Source: Candidatus Omnitrophota bacterium (lineage in GTDB: Bacteria; Omnitrophota; Gorgyraeia; 2-01-FULL-45-10). Taken from it: 6,694 nt of DNA. Position 1 is the first letter of the stretch. The number at the start of each line of letters is the position of its first letter. Shown here piece by piece: positions 1 to 5,673 of the stretch. Position numbers and translations under genes: made by a program. The DNA is taken from contig JAUYDB010000285.1 in NCBI GenBank assembly GCA_030691985.1, positions 1 to 6,694 of the forward strand. Reading direction: 5' to 3'. The notes beneath the pieces are model-generated. The model had not been told where the DNA came from and did not search any database. It saw nothing but the letters and a program-made list of their open reading frames with translations.

Positions 1-63
1 AAGCAATCTCTTCCATCGTCGAGAGATTGCTTCGTCGGCCTTACGGCCTCCTCGCAATGACGA
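1..63. repeat. Dispersed palindromic element, copy 1 (cut by window edge)
   Basis: This is the inner and right part of a nested palindrome. Positions 1-10 pair with 23-32 (AAGCAATCTC / GAGATTGCTT). A small GGCC-TTAC-GGCC hairpin follows at 37-48. The outer arm TCCTCGCAATGACGA lies at 49-63; its partner would lie left of the window. The outer arm is identical to that of the copy inside leuS at 2396-2478, and the two copies have the same orientation. They differ in the central loop (12 versus 7 nt) and in the side hairpin (GGCCTTACGGCC versus GCCTTCGGC). This copy lies downstream of the TMTC-like gene and outside any credible gene. Read on the minus strand it is open for 21 codons, beginning SSLRGGRKADEAIS. 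Confidence 0.85.
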
Positions 64-80
64 GCAATTTGGACAGCAAT

Positions 81-137
81 GGGACACAATACCTATTTCT
101 CTCGAGATAGATTATGGAGAAATAGGTATTGTGTCCC
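81..137. repeat. Perfect 21-bp inverted repeat with 15-nt loop
   Basis: Arm 81-101 (GGGACACAATACCTATTTCT plus C) is the exact reverse complement of arm 117-137; the loop is 102-116. It sits 43 nt past the stop codon of the TMTC-like gene on the transcribed strand. No T-run follows it on the minus strand (ATTGCTGTCC comes next), so it is not a classical intrinsic terminator, although such a stem could protect an mRNA 3' end. The perfect arms suggest a recent or homogenised mobile palindrome of the REP/MITE kind. That assignment is inferred; no transposase is present in the window. Confidence 0.8.
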
Positions 138-166
138 CCGATTTCCCACTGGTTAGGAAAGTCGGG
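137..166. repeat. Imperfect 10-bp hairpin next to the 21-bp inverted repeat
   Basis: CCCGATTTCC (137-146) pairs with GGAAA-g-TCGGG (156-166), with one bulged G at 161 and a 9-nt loop. It starts 13 nt after the stop codon of the TMTC-like gene and abuts the 81-137 palindrome, sharing base 137. The two may be halves of one composite element. A weak role at the transcript end is possible, but no T-tract follows. Confidence 0.55.
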
Positions 167-179
167 TTGCTTGAATTTA

Positions 180-1907
180 CTATACGGCCTCTTTCATCCT
201 TTTGTCCGTAAGGAGATCGGCGCCGCTTATGCCGCTACCCGCCTCCAGCCACGCGAGTTTTGCCTTGCCGTATTCTTTCTTCGCGTAGAACGCGTTTCCC
301 ATATTGATATACGCGTTCGCGTGGCCCGGTTTAAGATACAGGGCTTTTTTACAGAACTTGATCGTCTCGTCAAATATGCCTTTACGATAATACGAAACGG
401 CCATGTTGTTATATATGTCGCTATCCTCTTTTATAGCTGACGCTTTTCTAAAATTCTTAATGCCATCGTCGTAGAAACCCAGCTCATTATACACATTACC
501 AAGGCCGGCATAGGCAAGCTGTGAGTCAGGCTTTAAGGAGAGCGCTTCTTTGTACTCTTTTATTGCCAATCCATAATACGCGTCGGCTATTCCCTCTTCG
601 CGATCGGCATATCTATGAGCTTCCTTACCGTACGCGAACGCGAGGTTGTAATGCGCCGTCGGATCCTTCGGAGAGCGTATGGACTCCTGCGCATAGAAGG
701 TAATCTCGTCCCGCCATTCGCAGTTTCTTGATATTGTGGCCGCGCCGTAAAATATCAGTATCGCTATGAAAATAAAATTTAGGACGGCCCTTGACATCGT
801 GCCGAGCCGGGGATTTGAGCCGGCATTTGAAAAGATCATCCCGAAACAGGACGCAAAGCCTATCATGGGAAGATAGAGGAACCTCTCGGCCATAACCGCC
901 TTAAACGGCACTATATTGGAGACGGGAATGAGTGTTATAAAAAACCACAGTATATAAAATGAGGCCTCTTTTCGGCGCATGTTCGCCAGATAAAAAAATA
1001 TGGCGAGAAAGATGATAAAGAGCGCGGCGAGAATATCCCTTTCAAAGAGGGACTTCGGCGCGTCGACAAGATACATAATCTTAAGGTTCACCGGAAATAA
1101 AAGTATTCTTATATATTCCGCGACGGCCTTTAACGTCACCAGTATATTGGCAAAAATACCCCCTCCCCACCACTCTTCTTTCTGGGCGATTGTCCCGAGA
1201 ACAGAGAAGCGCGCGATAAGATAAAATGCCCCCACAAGAAAGAATGGCAGGTAATTGTTCACGTATGTTTTTAAACTCCGGCGGCCATGGAAATGCGCGT
1301 CATATAATATCAATACCAAAGGCAGAGCTATCGCCATCTCCTTTGAGAAAAGGCTGAAGGCAAAAAAGACGAGGGAAAGGGCCCGGTTTAAAACAGACTT
1401 TTTATATCCCGTATCTCGTATATGGAATATGAAAGCGAGGAGGAAAAATAAAAGGAAGAGAACGTTGGACCTGCCGGACACCCACGTAACCGCTTCTGTC
1501 TCAGCCGGGTGTATCGCGAAAACCAGAGACGCGATAAAAGCCGCGAGCGCGTCTTTGAGGATGAGAAAGGTTATGCAATATACCAGGATAGCGTTCATGG
1601 TATGAAAGGCGGTATTTTCGATATGATAAAAGCGCGGCTTGAGCCCCCACAATCTGTAATCTATCGCGAAAGACGTGGTTACAAAAGGCCTCCAGACGTC
1701 TTTTGAGAGCCTTTCGCTCGACGATGCGGCGGCACGGTCAATGAAATTTGATATTATCCCGCGAAGTGTCAGGATTCTTACCGCCGGATTTTCGACAAGG
1801 AAGGGGTAATCATCATAAACAAAAGAATTATTGAAGGAATCGTAATATACTAAAAGTGTTAACGCGATTATCAGAAGGATTAAAGAGAGGTGATATTTTG
1901 TCGGCAT
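180..1907 (-). CDS. TMTC-like polytopic membrane protein with C-terminal TPRs (putative GT-C glycosyltransferase)
   Basis: This 575-residue inner-membrane protein has about 11-12 hydrophobic segments, including residues 5-22, 98-116, 148-163, 174-203, 216-236, 252-272, 289-307, 314-334 and 372-392. A soluble TPR domain follows at roughly 416-560, with three to four repeats such as those around 463-495, 497-530 and 531-560. The first loop carries YDDYPF (31-36). Further on are WRPFVTTSF (72-80), HPAETEAVTWVSGR (133-146), FSKEMAIALP (187-196) and AERFLYLP (340-347). This layout matches the TMTC/TPR family, in which acidic residues of the first loop are thought to be catalytic for transfer from a lipid-linked sugar. 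Substrate and acceptor cannot be read from the sequence. The ATG lies 10 nt past the leuS stop. No Shine-Dalgarno is visible and no earlier start is available in frame, so translational coupling to leuS is likely. Family assignment is fairly sure; enzymatic activity is inferred. Confidence 0.8.
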   Translation of the reverse strand: MPTKYHLSLILLIIALTLLVYYDSFNNSFVYDDYPFLVENPAVRILTLRGIISNFIDRAAASSSERLSKDVWRPFVTTSFAIDYRLWGLKPRFYHIENTAFHTMNAILVYCITFLILKDALAAFIASLVFAIHPAETEAVTWVSGRSNVLFLLFFLLAFIFHIRDTGYKKSVLNRALSLVFFAFSLFSKEMAIALPLVLILYDAHFHGRRSLKTYVNNYLPFFLVGAFYLIARFSVLGTIAQKEEWWGGGIFANILVTLKAVAEYIRILLFPVNLKIMYLVDAPKSLFERDILAALFIIFLAIFFYLANMRRKEASFYILWFFITLIPVSNIVPFKAVMAERFLYLPMIGFASCFGMIFSNAGSNPRLGTMSRAVLNFIFIAILIFYGAATISRNCEWRDEITFYAQESIRSPKDPTAHYNLAFAYGKEAHRYADREEGIADAYYGLAIKEYKEALSLKPDSQLAYAGLGNVYNELGFYDDGIKNFRKASAIKEDSDIYNNMAVSYYRKGIFDETIKFCKKALYLKPGHANAYINMGNAFYAKKEYGKAKLAWLEAGSGISGADLLTDKRMKEAV

Positions 1908-1917
1908 GAGATACGTC

Positions 1918-4416
1918 TTAAAGCACCACGTTCACTAATTTTCTGGGAACCACTATAAGCTCCCTCACGGTTTTACCGTTTATCCAAATTTTGACTTTTG
2001 GGTCGGAAAGAACGGCCTGTCTCAGCTCGTCTACGTTTATATCGGCCGGGGCCTCTATCCTTGACCTGAATTTTCCGTTTATCTGTATGCCTATGGTAAC
2101 GACCGTTTCGGCGATGGCATCTTTGTCGTAAGACGGCCATTTGCGCTTAAATATGCTGTCCTTGCCGCCGAGGGACTGCCACATCTCTTCCGCTATGTGC
2201 GGCACAAAGGGAGACAGCAGCATAACCACCGCTTCCGCCGCCTCCCGCACAGATTCGCTTCTGGTTTCGTCGGAAAGGGCCTCGTATGTCTCATTAACAA
2301 GTTCCATAATAGCGCTTATCGCCGTATTAAAATGAAAACCGCCATCCAGGTCCTCGGTGACCTTCTTTATCGTCTGGTGAGTCTTGCGTCGTAAATCGTC
2401 ATTGCGAGGATGCGAAGCATCCGAAGCAATCTCGTTTTTAGAGATTGCTTCGTCGCCTTCGGCTCCTCGCAATGACGAAGATCGATCCTTATTTACAAGC
2501 CGCCACACCCTCCCCAGGAACCTATGCGCGCCCTCGACGCCTCTGTCAGACCATTCAGCATCTTTCTCCGGAGGCCCTATGAAGAGCGTATAAAGTCTCA
2601 CCGTATCGGCGCCGTAAGAGCGGATCAAAGCATCCGGGCTTACGACATTGCCCTTGGACTTGGACATCTTCGCGCCGTCCTTTATTATCATCCCCTGTGT
2701 AAAGAGGTTCTTGAAAGGCTCGTCGAAATCCACCGCTTTTATGTCACAGAGAAATTTCGTTATGAACCTGGAATACAATAGGTGCAGTATCGCATGCTCT
2801 ACCCCTCCTATATACTGGTCGACCGGAAGCCACTTATTGACCAGCGATGTGTCGAAAGGCCTGTCGCTTAAGCGCGGCGTGATGTAACGCAGAAAATACC
2901 AGCTCGAATCCACAAAAGTGTCCATCGTATCCGTCTCACGTTCGGCAGGCCCTTTACACTTCGGGCACTTTGTATTCACAAATCCTTTGGCTAACTTTAA
3001 AGGAGATTCGCCTGTGGGCCGGAATTCGACCGCCTCGGGGAGGAGAACAGGAAGCTCATTTTCAGGAACGCTTACAACTCCGCACTCAGGGCAATATAGA
3101 ATAGGTATCGGCGCGCCCCAGTATCTCTGGCGCGAGATGAGCCAGTCTCTCAGCTTGTATTGGACCGTCTTCTCGCCATATCCTTTCTCCTCGAAAAAAT
3201 CCGCTATTTTTTTTACTGCAATGCGGGAATCCAGGCCGTCAAACTGGCCGGAATTCGTCATAACGCCCTCTTCGGTATAAGCCTCTTTCATCGTAGCGCC
3301 GTCGAGATTATTTTTCGGGTCATCGATGACGACCTCTATCGGGAGGCCGTAAATTTTCGCAAATTCAAAATCGCGGGTATCGTGGGCCGGCACAGCCATG
3401 ATAGCGCCGGTGCCGTATTCCATCAGGATGTAGTTCGCGACCCATATCGGGATCTTCTTGCCGTTTACCGGATTTATGACGAACCTGCCGGCGAAGACGC
3501 CTTCTTTCTCCACTGCTTCCCTGGAGCGGGCAATCTTACTCTCATTGCGCATGCGCTGTATGGTCAGCGCCACTTCATCCTCGCCCTTGAGGCCTTTTAT
3601 GAGCCTATCAACCATGGGGTGTTCCGGCGCAAGGGCTATAAATGTCACCCCGTAGATCGTGTCAATGCGCGTTGTAAAGCACTTCAATATTTCATCGCTG
3701 CCCTCGATTTTAAAATCTATCCGGACCCCGACGCTCTTTCCTATCCAGTTGGACTGCATCACCTTTACGCGTTCCGGCCATTCGGCAAGTTTATCGAGGT
3801 CTTGCAATAACCTATCCGCGTAATTGGTTATCTTAAAGAACCATTGCTCAAGGTCTTTCTGAAAGACCTCTGTTGAACATCTCTCGCAGGCCCCATCCAC
3901 AACCTGCTCGTTCGCCAGGACCGTCTTGCACGACGGGCACCAGTTCACATACGCCTTTTTCTTATAGGCGAGGCCTTTTTCATAAAGTTTTATAAATATC
4001 CACTGCGTCCACCTGTAGTATTCGGGAAGGCACGATATCACTTCCCTGTCCCAATCGTATTCTACGCCCCATTGGTTTAACTGTTTCTTCATCGTTCTTA
4101 TGTTGTTCAATGTGGATTGTTCGGGGTGTAGCCCCCCTTTTATCGCGGCATTTTCCGCCGGCAACCCAAAGGCGTCAAATCCCATAGGGGCCAGGACGTT
4201 AAAACCTCTCATCATCTTGTATCGCGCCACAACATCGCCTATAATATAATTCCTTCCGTGGCCTACGTGCAGCGCGGCCGACGGATACGGAAACATCATC
4301 AGGCAGTAGTATTTGTTTTTGTAATTATTCGTGTCTACGTTGAAGAGCCTAGCCTCCCGCCAGAATCTCTGCCATTTAGGCTCTATCTCGTCGAACGGAT
4401 ATAATTTCTCGTCCAT
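1918..4416 (-). CDS. leuS: Leucine--tRNA ligase (LeuRS) carrying an in-frame repeat-encoded insertion
   Basis: This is an 832-residue class I synthetase that charges tRNA-Leu in the cytoplasm. The HIGH motif is HVGH (50-53), within FPYPSAALHVGHGRNY. A zinc-knuckle has CPSC (160-163) and CERC (177-180). The CP1 editing domain spans about 225-415, with the threonine-rich TTRIDT (248-253) and AVPAHDTRD (341-349); D346 corresponds to the editing aspartate. Further cysteine pairs are at 442/445 and 484/487. KMSKS is at 583-587. The anticodon-binding helices and C-terminal domain end in VVPRKLVNVVL, so the protein is full length. Residues about 647-674 are encoded by a palindromic repeat inserted between RFLGRVWRLV (632-641) and RRKTHQTIKKV, a linker of variable length in LeuRS; the frame stays open. 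The ATG is 60 nt after nfo, across a purine-rich tandem repeat. GGGAG lies only 2 nt before ATG and GGGAAG 11 nt before it, so the exact ribosome-binding site is unclear. tRNA-Leu(CAA) lies upstream in the same cluster. Confidence 0.97.
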   Translation of the reverse strand: MDEKLYPFDEIEPKWQRFWREARLFNVDTNNYKNKYYCLMMFPYPSAALHVGHGRNYIIGDVVARYKMMRGFNVLAPMGFDAFGLPAENAAIKGGLHPEQSTLNNIRTMKKQLNQWGVEYDWDREVISCLPEYYRWTQWIFIKLYEKGLAYKKKAYVNWCPSCKTVLANEQVVDGACERCSTEVFQKDLEQWFFKITNYADRLLQDLDKLAEWPERVKVMQSNWIGKSVGVRIDFKIEGSDEILKCFTTRIDTIYGVTFIALAPEHPMVDRLIKGLKGEDEVALTIQRMRNESKIARSREAVEKEGVFAGRFVINPVNGKKIPIWVANYILMEYGTGAIMAVPAHDTRDFEFAKIYGLPIEVVIDDPKNNLDGATMKEAYTEEGVMTNSGQFDGLDSRIAVKKIADFFEEKGYGEKTVQYKLRDWLISRQRYWGAPIPILYCPECGVVSVPENELPVLLPEAVEFRPTGESPLKLAKGFVNTKCPKCKGPAERETDTMDTFVDSSWYFLRYITPRLSDRPFDTSLVNKWLPVDQYIGGVEHAILHLLYSRFITKFLCDIKAVDFDEPFKNLFTQGMIIKDGAKMSKSKGNVVSPDALIRSYGADTVRLYTLFIGPPEKDAEWSDRGVEGAHRFLGRVWRLVNKDRSSSLRGAEGDEAISKNEIASDASHPRNDDLRRKTHQTIKKVTEDLDGGFHFNTAISAIMELVNETYEALSDETRSESVREAAEAVVMLLSPFVPHIAEEMWQSLGGKDSIFKRKWPSYDKDAIAETVVTIGIQINGKFRSRIEAPADINVDELRQAVLSDPKVKIWINGKTVRELIVVPRKLVNVVL
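2396..2478. repeat. Dispersed palindromic element, copy 2, inside leuS
   Basis: This is an 83-bp nested palindrome. Outer arms TCGTCATTGCGAGGA (2396-2410) and TCCTCGCAATGACGA (2464-2478) are perfect over 15 bp. Inner arms CGAAGCAATCTC (2422-2433) and GAGATTGCTTCG (2441-2452) are perfect over 12 bp around a 7-nt loop. Two side hairpins, GGATGC-GAA-GCATCC (2408-2422, competing with the arms) and GCC-TTC-GGC (2455-2463), would give a cruciform-like fold. On the minus strand it is translated in frame within leuS as S647 to D674, including SSLRGAEGDEAIS and NEIASDASHPRNDD. Outside it, GTAAAT (2391-2396) and ATTTAC (2491-2496) form a further 6-bp inverted match, possibly by chance. I see no clear target-site duplication. 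Confidence 0.92.
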
Positions 4417-4425
4417 CGCTCCCGT

Positions 4426-4488
4426 ATCTTCCCTTATTTTTTTACTTATTTTCCCTTATCTTCCCTTGTTTTTCCCTTATTTCCCCTT
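4426..4488. repeat. Purine-rich ~10-nt tandem repeat between nfo and leuS
   Basis: Six imperfect units stand in a row, read on the plus strand: ATCTTCCCTT (4426-4435), ATTTTTTTACTT (4436-4447), ATTTTCCCTT (4448-4457), ATCTTCCCTT (4458-4467), GTTTTTCCCTT (4468-4478) and ATTTCCCCTT (4479-4488). In the mRNA they read as repeated AAGGGAARAT, a purine tract with weak Shine-Dalgarno character. The nfo stop codon (TAA, 4477-4479) falls inside the tract, and so do the last codons of nfo. The leuS ATG follows 9 nt after the last unit. A role in setting leuS translation is inferred. Confidence 0.8.
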
Positions 4489-5322
4489 ACACATCTTTCT
4501 CGATGCAGCTAAATTCCTCAGATCATCCTTCTCGCTATCCTTCGGCGTCTCCATGATGAATGCCGCGTCTTTAAGCTTCGGGTGATTAATTATGCGGCCC
4601 AGGGCCTCAAGCCCAATTTCGCCTTTTCCTATATGCTGATGCCTGTCTACGTGAGAACCGAACCCCGACATGGAATCGTTAAAATGCACCACCTTTATCA
4701 GATTTAAACCGATCAATCTATCAAACTCCTTAAGGGTATTTTCTAATCCATTCCGGGTCTTAATGTCATATCCGGCCTCGAATGTGTGGGCGGTATCGAG
4801 GCAAACGCCGACTCCTGACGCTCCGTCAAGGCCGTCTATGATGCGCTTGATATGCTCAAACCTTGAGCCTATGCTGAAACCTGAACCGGCCGTGTTTTCG
4901 AGGAGTATCCCCGCTTTCGGCTTTGCATTTTTAAGTATCTGTTTAAGGGCCGCGGTAAATCTCTTTATCCCGCCGGCTTCCCCGCTTCCGACGTGACTGC
5001 CGAGATGCGTAACGAAATATTCCGCCTCGAGCTCATCGGCCCTTTTTATGTCTTCCACATACGCGTCTATCGATTTCTTATACAGCTTATTGTCCGGCGT
5101 AGAAAGGTTTATTATGTAGGGGATGTGCACAACGACCGGGGTTATATCATATTTTGATTTGAGCCGCCTGAACTCCTCGACATCCTGCCGCGCGAGAGCG
5201 GAGACGAGCCATCCCCGCGGGTTACGGCTGAATATCTGCATCGTGTCGCAGCCCAGCGCCCGCGCCCGCTCGAGAGACTCATAAATTCTACCGGCTATGG
5301 AAACATGCACTCCGATACGCAT
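4477..5322 (-). CDS. nfo: Deoxyribonuclease IV (endonuclease IV, AP endonuclease)
   Basis: This 281-residue TIM-barrel enzyme incises DNA 5' to abasic sites and removes 3'-blocking groups in base-excision repair. All nine metal-binding positions known from E. coli Nfo can be placed: H66 (HIPYIINLS), H106 (THLGSH), E142 (LENTAG), D176 and H179 (CLDTAHTFEAGYD), H213 (HFNDS), D226 and H228 (VDRHQH) and E258 (METP). The length matches the family (E. coli 285 residues), and the N-terminus MRIGVHVSIAG is typical, which fixes the ATG start. No Shine-Dalgarno precedes it: the ATG is only 11 nt after the CCA end of tRNA-Leu, so maturation of that tRNA would leave an almost leaderless message. The last residues (KGK) and the TAA stop lie in the tandem repeat that continues toward leuS. 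Confidence 0.97.
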   Translation of the reverse strand: MRIGVHVSIAGRIYESLERARALGCDTMQIFSRNPRGWLVSALARQDVEEFRRLKSKYDITPVVVHIPYIINLSTPDNKLYKKSIDAYVEDIKRADELEAEYFVTHLGSHVGSGEAGGIKRFTAALKQILKNAKPKAGILLENTAGSGFSIGSRFEHIKRIIDGLDGASGVGVCLDTAHTFEAGYDIKTRNGLENTLKEFDRLIGLNLIKVVHFNDSMSGFGSHVDRHQHIGKGEIGLEALGRIINHPKLKDAAFIMETPKDSEKDDLRNLAASRKMCKGK

Positions 5323-5333
5323 ATGGATTAGAA

Positions 5334-5420
5334 TGGTGCCGAGGGAGGGAGTTGAACCCTCATGTCCGTGAGGACACCGGTTTTTGAGACCGGACTGTCT
5401 GCCAATTCCAGCACCTCGTC
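5334..5420 (-). tRNA. tRNA-Leu(CAA)
   Basis: Read on the minus strand, this is an 87-nt class II tRNA including an encoded CCA (5334-5336). The anticodon stem is CCGGT/ACCGG around the loop CTCAAAA, giving anticodon CAA, which reads UUG. The long variable arm TGTCC-TCAC-GGACA and D-arm CTG-GAATTGGCAGA-CAG are typical of tRNA-Leu. The T-arm is GAGGG-TTCAACT-CCCTC. The acceptor is GACGAGG against CCTCGGC, with a mismatch at pair 2:71 (A opposite G) and all other pairs intact. The discriminator is A73, as expected for leucine. It is placed between tRNA-Ala and nfo, with its cognate synthetase gene two genes downstream in the same direction. Confidence 0.93.
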
Positions 5421-5469
5421 GAAAATTTTGCTTCTACCCGTCCCGTTTCCTTTAATGGAAAGGGGAACA

Positions 5470-5500
5470 TTAAGGGGAAAACCGCAGGTTTTCCCCTTAA
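5470..5500. repeat. Perfect 14-bp hairpin in the tRNA spacer
   Basis: TTAAGGGGAAAACC (5470-5483) pairs exactly with GGTTTTCCCCTTAA (5487-5500) around a 3-nt loop (5484-5486). On the minus strand it lies between the 91-nt structured unit and tRNA-Leu. TTAATG (5452-5457) can alternatively pair with CATTAA (5468-5473), and AGGGGAA at 5461-5467 repeats the arm's AGGGGAA, so mutually exclusive folds are possible. No T-tract follows on the minus strand, so I do not call it a terminator. Confidence 0.75.
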
Positions 5501-5501
5501 A

Positions 5502-5592
5502 AACGTTCGGACGCTAGTCCCGCTGTCTACCGACTGGTGGCGAGGCGAAGGGCAAACATTTACCGCAATGTTTGGTCCGGAGCCCGAACGTT
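5502..5592 (-). other. 91-nt structured unit closed by a 9-bp stem (unrecognised; RNA or repeat)
   Basis: AACGTTCGG (5502-5510) pairs with CCGAACGTT (5584-5592) and closes the unit. Inside, CAAACATT (5553-5560) and AATGTTTG (5567-5574) form an 8-bp hairpin with a 6-nt loop. A weaker arm joins CGCTAGTC (5512-5519) with GACTGGTGGCG (5532-5542) through an internal loop. The result is a possible three-way junction between two tRNA genes. On the minus strand the closing stem runs into TTTTT. It has no T-loop consensus, so it is not a tRNA, and it lacks the T-box TGGNACCGCG core. It could be a small RNA, a processing spacer or another mobile palindrome; strand is assumed from the neighbours. Confidence 0.45.
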
Positions 5593-5596
5593 AAAG

Positions 5597-5670
5597 TGGT
5601 GGAGCCGACGAGAATCGAACTCGTGATACCACAATGCCATTGTGGTGTGATCCCTCTTCACCACGGCCCC
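5597..5670 (-). tRNA. tRNA-Ala(GGC)
   Basis: Read on the minus strand, this is a 74-nt cloverleaf including an encoded CCA (5597-5599). The acceptor GGGGCCG pairs with CGGCTCC and contains the G3:U70 wobble, the main alanine identity element. The D-stem is GTGA/TCAC with a short 7-nt loop AGAGGGA. The anticodon arm CCACA-ATGGCAT-TGTGG gives anticodon GGC. The T-arm is ACGAG-TTCGATT-CTCGT and the discriminator is A73. It begins 3 nt after the accA stop codon, so it is almost certainly cut out of an accA read-through transcript. Confidence 0.95.
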
Positions 5671-5673
5671 GCC

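Noticed and set aside
81..137. Rho-independent terminator of the cluster
   Set aside because: The stem is strong, but no T-run follows on the minus strand (ATTGCTGTCC), and the 15-nt loop is unusual.
1..166. CRISPR array
   Set aside because: The repeats are nested palindromes of different sequence and lack regular repeat-spacer spacing.
129..440. 103-codon plus-strand open frame at the left end
   Set aside because: It begins in the palindromic repeats and continues antisense to the TPR region of the membrane protein; no ribosome-binding site or family features.
2385..2490. Frameshift or pseudogenisation of leuS by the repeat
   Set aside because: The frame is uninterrupted, and the conserved sequence RRKTHQTIKKVTEDL resumes directly afterwards through to an intact C-terminus.
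3160..3810. 216-codon open frame on the plus strand, opposite leuS
   Set aside because: It lies wholly antisense to conserved LeuRS sequence, and its protein has no recognisable family motif. Long antisense frames are common opposite such genes.
5421..5596. T-box leader or riboswitch controlling leuS
   Set aside because: No TGGNACCGCG-like T-box core or specifier stem is visible, and a tRNA plus nfo stand between this region and leuS.
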